Assembly (NCBI GenBank): GCA_013433145.1 | Contig: CM024178.1 | Span: 7,363,260 to 7,427,259 of the forward strand | Direction of reading: 5' to 3' | Source: Ascaris suum | Lineage: Eukaryota; Nematoda; Chromadorea; Rhabditida; Ascarididae | DNA length: 64,000 bases | In this document: one piece after another, positions 43,901-50,174 of the stretch | How positions within the stretch are numbered: position 1 is the first letter of the stretch | Layout: every line of letters starts with the position of its first letter | The notes under the pieces: generated by a model | What the model saw: only the letters and a program-made list of their open reading frames with translations | Databases searched by the model: none | What the model was told of the DNA's origin: nothing | Made by a program: the position numbers and the translations under genes

Positions 43901-46817
43901 GAAAAAGTTATACCACAAAAAATAAAGCATTCCGAAGATATGACTAATACAGCAATTGCCTGGATAATAGTCCGCTTAGAAATATGGACCTTTCTCGAAC
44001 AGAAAGAAATCTAGCGCTAAAAACAAAAGCTCCTCTCTTGAATAGAAGCCATCCTCCTTTCCTCCCTCTTCCCACCTAACGAAAGTACCCAACGAAGTTT
44101 TGAAAACTCCACTTGAAAGAAAAATCGAAATCTCTTAGGATATCATCATAAACATAGCATTAAGCACATCAAAAAATGTTTGAATATCTACCTTTATAAG
44201 CTGCAGACGAAAATAATACCGTTAAAAATAAAAGCCTTCGCTAGGTGAATGCAAACTCTCAAAAAATAGTGAAATACCGAAAGCCTTTGGCTTCAATCAA
44301 CTATAAGTCCCTCAACACCGACAAGTCAAACATTTCATGGACGCAATGAAACAAAGACTATCACGATAAGAGTTTCAGTGCACAACTTTATTAGCACCCT
44401 ACTATTATAAAACTACTTCCCAGCGTTCGAGTAAGACAGCCGAAATTACTCAACAACCCTAACAGAACATCAAAGCTAGCTCAGTGATAGGCATGACAAC
44501 AAATCCCACCTGTTCAGTCCCAATTTTCAAGGCAGCACCTATTTACGGACTAGTGGCGATGATCGATGATTGTCGAAAATCACAGTAATTCACTTATTCG
44601 GCTACTCTCAAAAGTTTCAATTACCGAAAAATGTCATAGCATATGCTTGTTAATTTGAAGCAATTGAATAGAATAAAAAATCTCTGCAAATATTTCAAGC
44701 TGAAAGGCAGTTCCACAAAAGCCCTACTTTAGAGGTAAACGCTATCGGGCTAAGGCTTAGAGAAATTTTCGCCGATTTTGCCGTGGCTGCAGATCACCGA
44801 GTGCTATTGTGAGGCGCTGATAGCCGTTCCGCTGAAGCAAATAGCTGCTATAGGGTTCCAATTATTCGCTTCAGCAATCAAAAATTGAGGCTCGTGATTT
44901 TTAGTTTACATTCAGCGGAATTACCCGATACTCGAAAACAACTAATTTCTAATCACCAGTGGCTCCAACCGGGTTTCGAGTGCCCTTCCCTCCCCCTCCC
45001 CTTCTCGGTGCACACATAATCGCATCGTGTGGGGCCAGCCACAAGTCGGTAATCATATTTAGACGTTATCAAAGCATAGCAGTAATGCTAGTTGCTTCGT
45101 CGTTTCATAACATTTTACTGATGGTGTTTAAGTGAAAACGACAATTACAGCTACAGAACAATATTCCTGTTCTACATATAAACTACCTCCACTAATAAAC
45201 ATAAAACTAAAACCACCATCAAAATAAACAAAGTGCTGTCACCTATAAAGTCACTGAAAAGAGGCTGAGTTAATAAAGCCATGGTTAAGCGCTCTCATAT
45301 ATGGCGTGAAATATGATCGATCGTTCAAATATTTGACTTAGACCATTCAAAAAGGAACTGCGATATTTGAGCCGTCAAGAGATTCCCATCGTTCACAATT
45401 CCGGCGTAAGCCTATCGCGCAATGCAGGAAAACTTCAAACTACATCAGAAATATATTGCCTAGCAGGTAAATAATATCGCAATTCCTTGCAAAAAAACGC
45501 TGTAGGTGGCATTCTAATATTCAAGCAGAAAGCATTCTAAAATAAAAGAATAAAAGATTCGAGAAAATTTTCTAGTATTCGAGAAAAAAAATATATATAT
45601 ATATATTAAAGATCAAACCAACTTTCGATCATTGCCAACAAGATCGAACCAGCCCGAATCATCGGCCGCATCATTGTATGGACCGAGGCGAATCTGCTTC
45701 GCATACGCCATGAAAAGTAAACGCTTTTCATAGGGCACAACCAATTCTCCGTTTTTCTCTTTCTCTACAAATCAATCCATCTTGAAATTCATGATCTTTG
45801 TCCATCTGTACGATAGCGATATGTCATATCCTTAGCTTAAACAACATCCTAAAAAATTAAATAATACTTTTCTATGGAATGCGTACACTATACAGACTTC
45901 CAACTATATCATCCATACAACGTAAAAAAATAAACTTGAAGAAATTAGTTTTTTCCAAACAAATAAAAACAAACCTTTAGCAGCGATAAACAGTAAAACA
46001 AGAAGTAATAGTGAATTTAAAATTCACCAAAACCCGCCTTTAGCAAAATTCACAAATATCTGCTGCGCGTCTGTATATTTGTCCCATACGCCCACAAATT
46101 TTTCCCTTCAATTATCGTCTCTTTATATCAATAACTTTTTTTAAAACCGTTTATCAATCTTTTTCACTTACTAATATTTTCCAATATTTTCCAATCGTTT
46201 CATCAATCTTTACGAAACCTCTCTCGATCGAACCAACTTTTGCTCTCAATATACCTTTTCAAAATAAAATGAGCGAATCATAGAACGTAGAACTTACAGA
46301 ATTTCTGCGCTAAAACAACCTTGAAGCAAGTTTTTATATACTCCACGCGAAAAAAAAAGACGACGCAAAAGTTAATAAACTGGAAAACCCGCCAGTTTGG
46401 GAAGTTTGGAAATTCTTTGGAAAACCTAATTTGATCTACCAAATAACATTTTTTTTAAAAAATATCAACAACCTTTTTTTTATTAATCAAAGCAAATGAA
46501 AACAATTCTCCGCTCATTGGAGAAATCAAAGAGCCATAAAACATCAATGAAATATTGGGGATGTTATCACTTTGATATCACAGATAAGATGATAATTTTT
46601 TGACTTTCTTTTCATAGTTTCCTTTAGCATATATTATTTTCAATTTTAAGTAAACAAATTTCAAAAGAATAAAGCAAAAAAGTTCACCACGATAGTATCT
46701 CAACGCCAATTTGTAGAGTTCGTTAAGCGGTAATCCATAATCCTTCTCGATGAGTGCACATTCATCGAGAATCACATCTTTGCGCGACGCATCAACACCC
46801 TCTTCGACAGAAACCAT
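1..46817 (-). CDS. ACBD3: ACBD3/GCP60-like Golgi protein (ACBP + Q-rich + GOLD), 3' end cut by window edge
   Basis: Family role: a Golgi-associated adaptor with an N-terminal acyl-CoA-binding domain, a charged/Q-rich middle and a C-terminal GOLD domain. Phase-consistent exons, reading minus: 46817-46688, 45764-45623, [unresolved], 7450-7222, 2970-2849, 1788-1675, 1214-1029, 84-1 (continues left). Visible family motifs are [12 protein letters not shown] and GPYN...WFDLVGNDR (ACBP half), [83 protein letters not shown] and [20 protein letters not shown]. Only about ten residues should be missing at the C-terminus. The second half of the ACBP domain and the charged coil are not securely placed; weak candidates are 44075-43990 and 43013-42930. 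The ACBP-plus-GOLD order is diagnostic of ACBD3, so I join the two clusters despite about 38 kb between them. An acceptor TTTCAG lies 2 nt before the ATG. Confidence 0.9.
822..854. repeat. Poly-C run of 33
   Basis: 33 consecutive C followed by GGG, inside the last visible ACBD3 intron. On the transcript strand this is a G33 run. Confidence 0.95.
1029..1214 (-). CDS. ACBD3: ACBD3 exon: GOLD insert and next strand
   Basis: 62 codons after GTGAATATAG. It begins [17 protein letters not shown] and ends [17 protein letters not shown]. The acidic insert inside the GOLD domain is typical of ACBD3. Donor GAG|GTTATT, phase 0. Confidence 0.95.
1675..1788 (-). CDS. ACBD3: ACBD3 exon: GOLD domain core
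   Basis: 38 codons after [27 protein letters not shown] is followed by [19 protein letters not shown], the most conserved GOLD block. Donor CAG|GTAGCT, phase 0 on both sides. Confidence 0.95.
2849..2970 (-). CDS. ACBD3: ACBD3 exon: start of GOLD domain
   Basis: 122 nt after TTATTGCAG. It codes [20 protein letters not shown] and ends KVGHGETVT, matching the first GOLD strand and linker of the family. Donor ACG|GTACGT, phase 0. Confidence 0.93.
2971..7221 (-). other. ACBD3 intron, no supported exon
   Basis: The flanking exons join in frame (T plus CG gives Ser), so no exon is needed here. A minus-strand open segment at about 5955-6143 ([17 protein letters not shown] and so on) looks protein-like but fits no model. 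The rest is A/C-rich unique sequence. Confidence 0.7.
7222..7450 (-). CDS. ACBD3: ACBD3 exon: Q-rich linker
   Basis: 229 nt after AAATTTCAG. It starts [20 protein letters not shown], close to the conserved Q-rich stretch before the GOLD domain, then an acidic Asp/Ser/Glu-rich tail ending GDDLP. Donor T|GTACGT; the leftover T joins CG of the exon at 2970 to give Ser, so the two exons join directly in frame. Confidence 0.92.
12134..12215. repeat. (TA)n microsatellite
   Basis: About 41 uninterrupted TA units. An inverted repeat begins about 60 bp downstream, and the F-box gene starts about 460 bp downstream. Confidence 0.95.
12274..12339. repeat. Inverted repeat
   Basis: Arms 12274-12288 and 12325-12339 are perfect 15-bp reverse complements (aatacaggtgacttt). 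The spacer contains a partial extra copy of the right arm, cacctgtat followed by ttctaaa, so three related pieces occur in 75 bp. It may be the end of a small mobile element. Confidence 0.7.
12676..20417 (+). CDS. F-box / leucine-rich-repeat protein (FBXL type), nested inside the ACBD3 gene
   Basis: FBXL proteins are substrate adaptors of SCF ubiquitin ligases: the F-box binds SKP1 and the LRRs bind the target. Exons with matching phases: 12676-12813, 13367-13447, 14011-14135, 14547-14667, 15131-15251, 15971-16209, 18323-18607, 19235-19344, 19879-end. Exon 1 carries the F-box ([20 protein letters not shown], then [12 protein letters not shown]). Later exons carry Cys-type LRRs, for example [32 protein letters not shown] and [14 protein letters not shown]. 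An in-frame TGA two codons before the ATG supports that start. The last exon stops at 20355 as written. A one-base shift in the T run at 20226-20230 would instead extend it to TAA at 20415-20417 with a more protein-like tail. The gene lies on the opposite strand to its host. I do not recognise a specific family member. Confidence 0.85.
14383..14405. repeat. Poly-C run of 23
   Basis: Uninterrupted C run in the F-box gene intron between exons 3 and 4. Open frames over it (Pro or Gly runs) are not coding evidence. Confidence 0.95.
19575..19608. repeat. Poly-C tract
   Basis: C-rich tract with a 19-base uninterrupted run, in the last F-box gene intron. Similar shorter C runs occur at about 11671, 21478 and 42049. 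Confidence 0.9.
22027..22446 (-). CDS. Unrecognised open segment, possible terminal exon
   Basis: 139 open codons on the minus strand, unusually long for this AT-rich sequence. There are possible acceptors (CGTTTTTAG near 22424; ATGTTGCAG in the middle) and an AATAAA on the minus strand immediately after the stop (22018-22023). The C-terminal half holds Cys residues ([12 protein letters not shown]) and a charged stretch ([18 protein letters not shown]). I recognise no family, and the complementary strand is also partly open, so it may be chance. Confidence 0.25.
   Translation of the reverse strand: MCVASVVFRLEKFINLFYVISFKPWRGEFSSFLGIFPISLINLLFKKTFAPMLQRRGISCITCWCTGTKVYIVSWIFCGTFSKIDLFTDTREKNLGSTYCIMAISGRHNAITVGFISMRETDDIIRCRVQVMNSLKQYY
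22850..23074 (+). CDS. Unrecognised 3'-terminal exon candidate
   Basis: Open plus-strand segment with protein-like composition ([20 protein letters not shown], then [16 protein letters not shown] and [11 protein letters not shown]). Possible acceptors are GAACAG at 22850 and GAATTTAG at about 22896. Two AATAAA signals follow the stop at 23136 and 23146. It could end an unidentified gene or be an alternative end of the F-box gene. No domain recognised. Confidence 0.33.
   Translation: MTLRNEIPSYRYSPEFSSYFKVKDILCSRILSDLDAIISQSVKIPEQDRQQIAVGRMHGTDDKSADSVLLEFAA
23136..23151 (+). terminator. Paired AATAAA polyadenylation signals
   Basis: Two AATAAA hexamers at 23136 and 23146, 62-77 nt after the stop of the candidate exon ending at 23074. 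Because the region is A-rich, chance occurrence is possible. Confidence 0.35.
27543..27749 (-). CDS. Unrecognised coding-like segment with CxxC
   Basis: About 69 open codons on the minus strand without an early start codon, so it would have to be an internal exon. It reads [20 protein letters not shown], then [20 protein letters not shown] and [16 protein letters not shown], ending in a poly-T-encoded Phe run and a stop. Composition is clearly more protein-like than its surroundings. A partner exon may lie upstream near 28,010. No family recognised. Confidence 0.25.
   Translation of the reverse strand, partial: NKKLNFPLCRECGADYRHELPPLYSNVEISAERRLSCRSGFNDFGNSLRGVDHIRLEIVANFFFFFEF
31971..32024. 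repeat. (TA)n microsatellite
   Basis: 27 TA units, uninterrupted. Nothing coding is seen in the flanks. Confidence 0.95.
32566..32600. repeat. GACA/GATA tetranucleotide repeat
   Basis: Nine tetranucleotide-like units, mixed GACA, AACA and GATA, within the large ACBD3 intron. Confidence 0.85.
33425..33589. repeat. Double (TA)n array with a unique 15-bp break
   Basis: Two long TA arrays (33425-33494 and about 33510-33589) are separated by gatatacccaatgac. The string atacccaatgac also occurs alone at about 33221, some 270 bp upstream. Confidence 0.9.
34320..34433 (+). CDS. Small ORF in a GC-rich island
   Basis: ATG to TGA, 37 codons, [20 protein letters not shown] and then [17 protein letters not shown]. 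It lies in a locally GC-rich patch (about 34,310-34,520) in which all three minus frames are also open, the longest reading about 78 codons. It could be a first exon of a plus gene, an exon of a minus gene, or simply a GC-rich patch with few stops. I cannot choose between strands. Confidence 0.2.
   Translation: MSNEVSKMAEGSGRLSFRRSVHKEEEMPLGKDVRRVG
40941..41008. repeat. (TA)n microsatellite
   Basis: TA array interrupted once by AG near its 3' end, followed directly by a short tandem duplication. Confidence 0.93.
41015..41080. repeat. Imperfect tandem duplication
   Basis: Two adjacent copies starting gaattgctaat and ending agttttat, 36 and 30 bp, differing by a 2-bp and a few other changes. 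It directly follows a TA array. Confidence 0.75.
42930..43013 (-). CDS. Weak candidate for the ACBD3 charged coiled-coil exon
   Basis: 28 codons after TTCTTTTAG, very Lys/Glu/Arg-rich, ending [15 protein letters not shown] at donor C|GTGGAA, phase 0. Phase 0 matches the exon starting at 7450, and the family has an Arg/Glu-rich coil just before that Q-rich block. Purine-rich tracts give such translations by chance, so confidence is low. Confidence 0.25.
43990..44075 (-). CDS. Weak candidate for the missing ACBD3 ACBP-end exon
   Basis: 86 nt after TTTCGTTAG whose first base correctly completes the open codon of the exon ending at 45623. It then reads [24 protein letters not shown], loosely resembling the W...(M)SKEDAM...F stretch expected there. 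It ends at a poor donor G|GTCCAT, phase 1, which does not match the next candidate exon. The resemblance is short and partly in purine-rich sequence, so this is a suggestion only. Confidence 0.22.
45623..45764 (-). CDS. ACBD3: ACBD3 exon: central ACBP segment
   Basis: 142 nt after TTTGTAG, coding [17 protein letters not shown], then [15 protein letters not shown] and [11 protein letters not shown]. The GPYN...FD(V)LGNDR signature is typical of ACBD3 rather than of free ACBP. The donor AA|GTTGGT leaves phase 2; the exon completing this domain has not been confirmed. Confidence 0.88.
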
Positions 46818-46819
46818 CG
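46688..46819 (-). CDS. ACBD3: ACBD3 first coding exon (start of ACBP domain)
   Basis: ATG at 46817-46815, directly behind an acceptor (ATATATTTCAG, AG at 46821-46820). It codes 43 residues beginning [13 protein letters not shown] and ending [13 protein letters not shown], helix 1 of the ACBP fold. The donor is G|GTGAAC, phase 1, joining AG of the next exon to give a Glu codon. The CG before ATG leaves open that an upstream cis exon feeds into it. Confidence 0.85.
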
Positions 46820-46832
46820 CTGAAATATATTC
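46820..46832 (-). promoter_or_regulatory. Probable trans-splice acceptor of ACBD3
   Basis: On the minus strand ATATATTTCAG is followed by CG and then the ATG. The match to the TTTCAG acceptor so close to a start codon is the usual look of a spliced-leader addition site. A cis acceptor fed by an upstream exon is the alternative. Confidence 0.55.
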
Positions 46833-47233
46833 AGCACCTTACTCTACCCTGTCATATTCACTTATAGAACGCAACGATCAGATTAAATGATAATTCAACA
46901 ATCATTCAACCATCTCACTATGAGGCAAATATTGGTGGTTGCATTCATCAAACTATGCTCGTGTTCAGATACTCGTAAATTAACACAGAACATAATGCAC
47001 AACGATAACCGCTGAATGCAAATCGGATAATACACTCAACTGAACAGTGCAAATAGGCCTCCAGCCAACGAGCATCAACTTCAACTTTTGAACCTGAATA
47101 AGGGAATTTGAATTTACACGATTTCTATCTGTAAACTATGACCTCCAGAATGCGAATTATCTCCGTCCAGATTTATGACTCCCCACTGAAGTGAATAGGC
47201 TAAAAATTGAGTCTCTGCCCATCATTCCCAATT

Positions 47234-47604
47234 TTACGCCACTGCCTGCTCGTATTTCTCAATTTCGAGAAGGACTCGAATTCTCTCTCCGCCCTCCCCC
47301 TCATCTCCTTCAAAACATAATATTTCACAGATGGATCCAAAACACAGCATTCGACAAGTGGAGATCGAATAGTCGAACATTTCCTCGTTGAGTTTGAAAA
47401 ATTTCAACTGTATCATTATTCCGTAATGCTCGATCTTCTAGAGGTATCGGTAGTCGACGTTCGAACATTACAAATCACCTGCATGAGAGTTTCAATACAC
47501 GCTTTTATTAAGGGCTTAATTTTTTCCGGAAAATCCGGATCCGGAAAATCTCGCATTCTTAGAAAAATAACAAATAACTGCAACTCTTCTTTGTTATATC
47601 GCAT
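47234..47604 (-). CDS. Possible small two-exon gene of unknown function upstream of ACBD3
   Basis: Exon 47604-47479 (42 codons, ATG start, MRYNKEELQLFVIFLRMRDF ... ETLMQ, donor CAG|GTGATT) joins phase 0 to 47437-47234 (acceptor CCTCTAG, KIEHYGIMIQLKFFKLNEEM ... LLEIEKYEQAVA, TAA), giving 109 residues. The intron would be 41 bp, close to the nematode minimum. Composition is protein-like but I recognise no domain. It ends about 414 bp before the ACBD3 acceptor on the same strand, a spacing seen between operon partners. Alternatively exon 2 could leave at T|GTGAAA and splice into the CG before the ACBD3 ATG, making these the true 5' exons of ACBD3. Confidence 0.45.
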
Positions 47605-48782
47605 GTAAGGAAGATTTTTTGCAATATTGCAACAGATTTCCCAATATAAAACAGATTTTACCTCAAAACATATTAGAATATATATATTATTTCTTATTAC
47701 TGAACAAGTAAAAGCATAATTTTTTAAAAGTAATTTAGGCGTAACGAATTAAAAATTTTCAGTTATGAATTTCAAAAATTCGCCGAAACTTTTTTTTTTG
47801 AAACATTCCTGATGGGACAGGTGAAGGAGTTCGATTAACGAAAATTACAGGTATAATTTGTGTGACACAGGTATACTGGTATATGAATCTATGAACAAAA
47901 CTCGAATATAAGCTGCCTCTCTTACAGCTAAATAAAAAAACTCCGACAATAGGGGAGTCGTCATGGGATCCCCAATAATTCATAGAACTTTAACCTTCAA
48001 ATGGTAAACGGTGTCTTCATACACACAAAAAAAAAGAACAAAAATATGCAGAGGGCACTCAATTCTTTCATCTACACATTGTTCGCAGAATCCTCCTTCT
48101 CGTCCCATCTTTCCGTACACGACTTTTTCGATTGCAACTTACTTCTTCAATTATTCTTGCGAGATCTCCTGAAAACCGCTCCAAATGCATGAAATTTCCC
48201 CAAATTAAAGGACATAGAAGAGGAGAAAAAAGGGAAGGAAGTGGAAGGAATGGAAAGAAAGAGAGTGGAGTGGGAGGAACTAGGCGTGAAAAGGGAGACG
48301 GGAAAGGTGCAAGGGGAAAAGAAAAAAAAATGGAAGGGAAATTTGCAAGGGGAGGGAGAGAAAAAGCGCGGAAAGTTGGCAATAGCAGTTGGCCAAACAA
48401 AGAATAAGAAAAAACTAACAGAAACGACGACTAATGTGAAAAGAACCACATCGGTGACGGTGTAAAATGCACCTATCAAGTTTCACGAGCCTAGCTTCAA
48501 TGCTTCATATTCAAAATAAATCGGCAAGAAAGCGGACAAAAGCGCCACAATGTGCTTTACAGATTTCAGCTTGCAAAAAGCACATAAAGCGCATGAAGTT
48601 TACATGATCGAATAAAATAAACTAAAGCTGATATTAGACAATATTCGCTATATTTTTTTATTTAATGAGTTGTGAAATGGTTAACGAGTGTTCTGTTATG
48701 ATTAAATAAGTTTTTGTGATCTCAGTAATCGTGGCGATCTTCATTTTGTGCAATAAGTTCATTTGTGCAACAAGTTTTCCCA
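47605..48782. other. Divergent intergenic control region
   Basis: Lies between the minus-strand unknown gene and the plus-strand TATA box. It contains the polypurine tract and two near-identical 13-15 bp pieces around tgtgcaa-aagtt at 48,750-48,775. No coding signal is trusted. Confidence 0.6.
48206..48380. repeat. Polypurine tract
   Basis: About 175 bp in which the plus strand is nearly all A and G. It makes all frames open on both strands, so the long translations here (Lys/Glu/Gly-rich or Pro/Phe/Ser-rich) are not evidence of genes. It lies between the divergent minus and plus transcription units. Confidence 0.8.
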
Positions 48783-48835
48783 TGGGGATCATGACCTCCA
48801 CAATCCCTTCGGGGCTGGGGAGGTCATAATCCCCA
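48783..48835. promoter_or_regulatory. Long hairpin just upstream of the TATA box
   Basis: Arms 48783-48799 and 48819-48835 pair at 16 of 17 positions. The 19-nt spacer holds a second small stem, CCC-TTCG-GGG (48805-48814), a UUCG-type tetraloop. The structure sits 9 bp before the TATA box. Confidence 0.7.
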
Positions 48836-48843
48836 CAGGAAAT

Positions 48844-48851
48844 TATAAATA
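48844..48851 (+). promoter_or_regulatory. TATA box
   Basis: TATAAATA followed by GGCTGCG, on the plus strand, where the sequence turns from A/C-rich to T/G-rich. It is the best core-promoter match in the window and would place a start site near 48,875, upstream of the tiny repeat ORF and the SLIRP-like pair. It may instead belong to a retroelement long terminal repeat. Confidence 0.5.
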
Positions 48852-48951
48852 GGCTGCGATGTTGTTTGCTAATCAGTGCGTGTGTTTATTATTGTACGTG
48901 CTTGTTGTTGCTGGTAATTAGCGAGCTTCGCTATTCGGTGAAGTTCTCCAC

Positions 48952-49107
48952 ATGCCAGGAGTGGTCGCAAGATCTAGGCAGATTGCAGTGGTAAAACCTA
49001 AACAGGTTAGAACGGTAAAACTTGAACCGGCTACAACGGTAGAACCTAAACAGGTTGCAATGGTACGAAATAAACAAGCCACGGCGGTAAAACCTGAGCG
49101 AACTTAA
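48952..49107 (+). CDS. Tiny ORF of five 8-residue repeats
   Basis: 51 codons, ATG to TAA, starting MPGVVARSR. Five back-to-back 8-residue units follow: QIAVVKPK, QVRTVKLE, PATTVEPK, QVAMVRNK, QATAVKPE. Val is fixed at unit position 5, and position 8 is always Lys or Glu. The 24-nt period keeps frame throughout. A TATA box lies about 100 bp upstream and an AATAAA about 0.9 kb downstream. It could be a small protein, an upstream ORF in the leader of the SLIRP-like gene, or chance reading of a DNA repeat. No family recognised. Confidence 0.35.
   Translation: MPGVVARSRQIAVVKPKQVRTVKLEPATTVEPKQVAMVRNKQATAVKPERT
48979..49098 (+). repeat. Five tandem 24-bp units
   Basis: 120 bp made of five diverged 24-bp units around the core CAGGTTGCAACGGTAAAACC. 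Each unit contains a GGTA(A/G)AA- or GGTACGA-like string that resembles a splice donor. The units keep one frame, as described for the ORF over them. Confidence 0.75.
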
Positions 49108-50006
49108 AAGAAATTTGCACACAATTTGCATTTCCACTTTACATACAAATGCCACGCGACTATCGTAAGCAATGGCCGACAAAGTAAAGTCCAACTCATT
49201 GTGCAAAACAGGTTTCCTTGCGGGATAGGGGAGGGGGGGGGGGGTGGGGAAGCAGGGAAGAGGAGGGGATGGAGAAGGAGGTGGGCAGGGAGAAGCCATA
49301 ACAGCAACCACCATATTAAAGCAAAATAAATATGCAAATGGTTGCTTAGCATGCACATACAAATAGACACGCACACAACTAGCTAGTGTTCAGAAGGGAA
49401 ATATAACCCAAACGAGAAACCAGTAGTTACGAAGAGGTAAGATGAACCATCCTTATAGGGAGAGAACTGTGTGGAAACAGGTGAAGTGCCTTTAAAATTA
49501 TGTTATGGTAGTATGGGGCTCTAAAAGAAGTATTCGAGTAATGAAGAGATCCTGAGAAAATGGATTTTCCGCTTCGGTGATAAACTGATACCAAGTGCAA
49601 GATATCAAAAAAACGTGCTGATATGGGAGGGTAATTTACCTGGGCAGATTTAGACGATTTCAGTGGTTGTGTGCGGTTGAATCACCACTACCTTTACATT
49701 TCCGGGTCTTCGAGGTTACCTTTTTAGACTCAAGTTTCCCGTCAGAGCATTTCCGTCCGGAGTCTTCACCTGAAAGGTGCAGCAATGTCTCCCTTTGTTT
49801 ACCCGTACATCTTGTCATAGGAAGTCATTTCCCGCTCTCGTGACATGTGTTGCCGGGTTCCAAGAGCGGAAGTGTTCATTAAAGTAGACAATTGCTTGGT
49901 TTGTTGCTTAATTGTAGAAAGTTCGAGAGGTGACGAAAGTCTTTAAAGCTTGAAGTTGGAGCTTAAAGTTCAAACTTTGAAGTTCGAGCTGTTTTTCTTG
50001 TAAGCT

Positions 50007-50012
50007 AATAAA
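50007..50012 (+). terminator. AATAAA polyadenylation signal
   Basis: AATAAA followed by a TG-rich stretch about 20 nt on. It could end a short transcript from the TATA box at 48844, ahead of the first SLIRP-like start codon at 50175. Confidence 0.35.
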
Positions 50013-50174
50013 ATTGGACATCGACAACGACGTGTGCTAATTATTTATGATCAAACAAATTCATTGATGAATTCATTATTCTTCAATTGATGAACATAGC
50101 GTTATATTTTTATGTAATCGATTAATTCCTTGTATTTTCGTTTATTTTGTTTTATTGAAATTAATAATTGAAGG

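Noticed and set aside
48068..48479. Long open frames on both strands, 90-110 codons
   Set aside because: They are produced by the polypurine/polypyrimidine tract, which lacks stop codons in every frame.
48931..49376. Minus-strand 147-codon frame with FRFY repeats
   Set aside because: It is the antisense reading of the 24-bp tandem repeat and of a G-rich tract; no start context or splice support.
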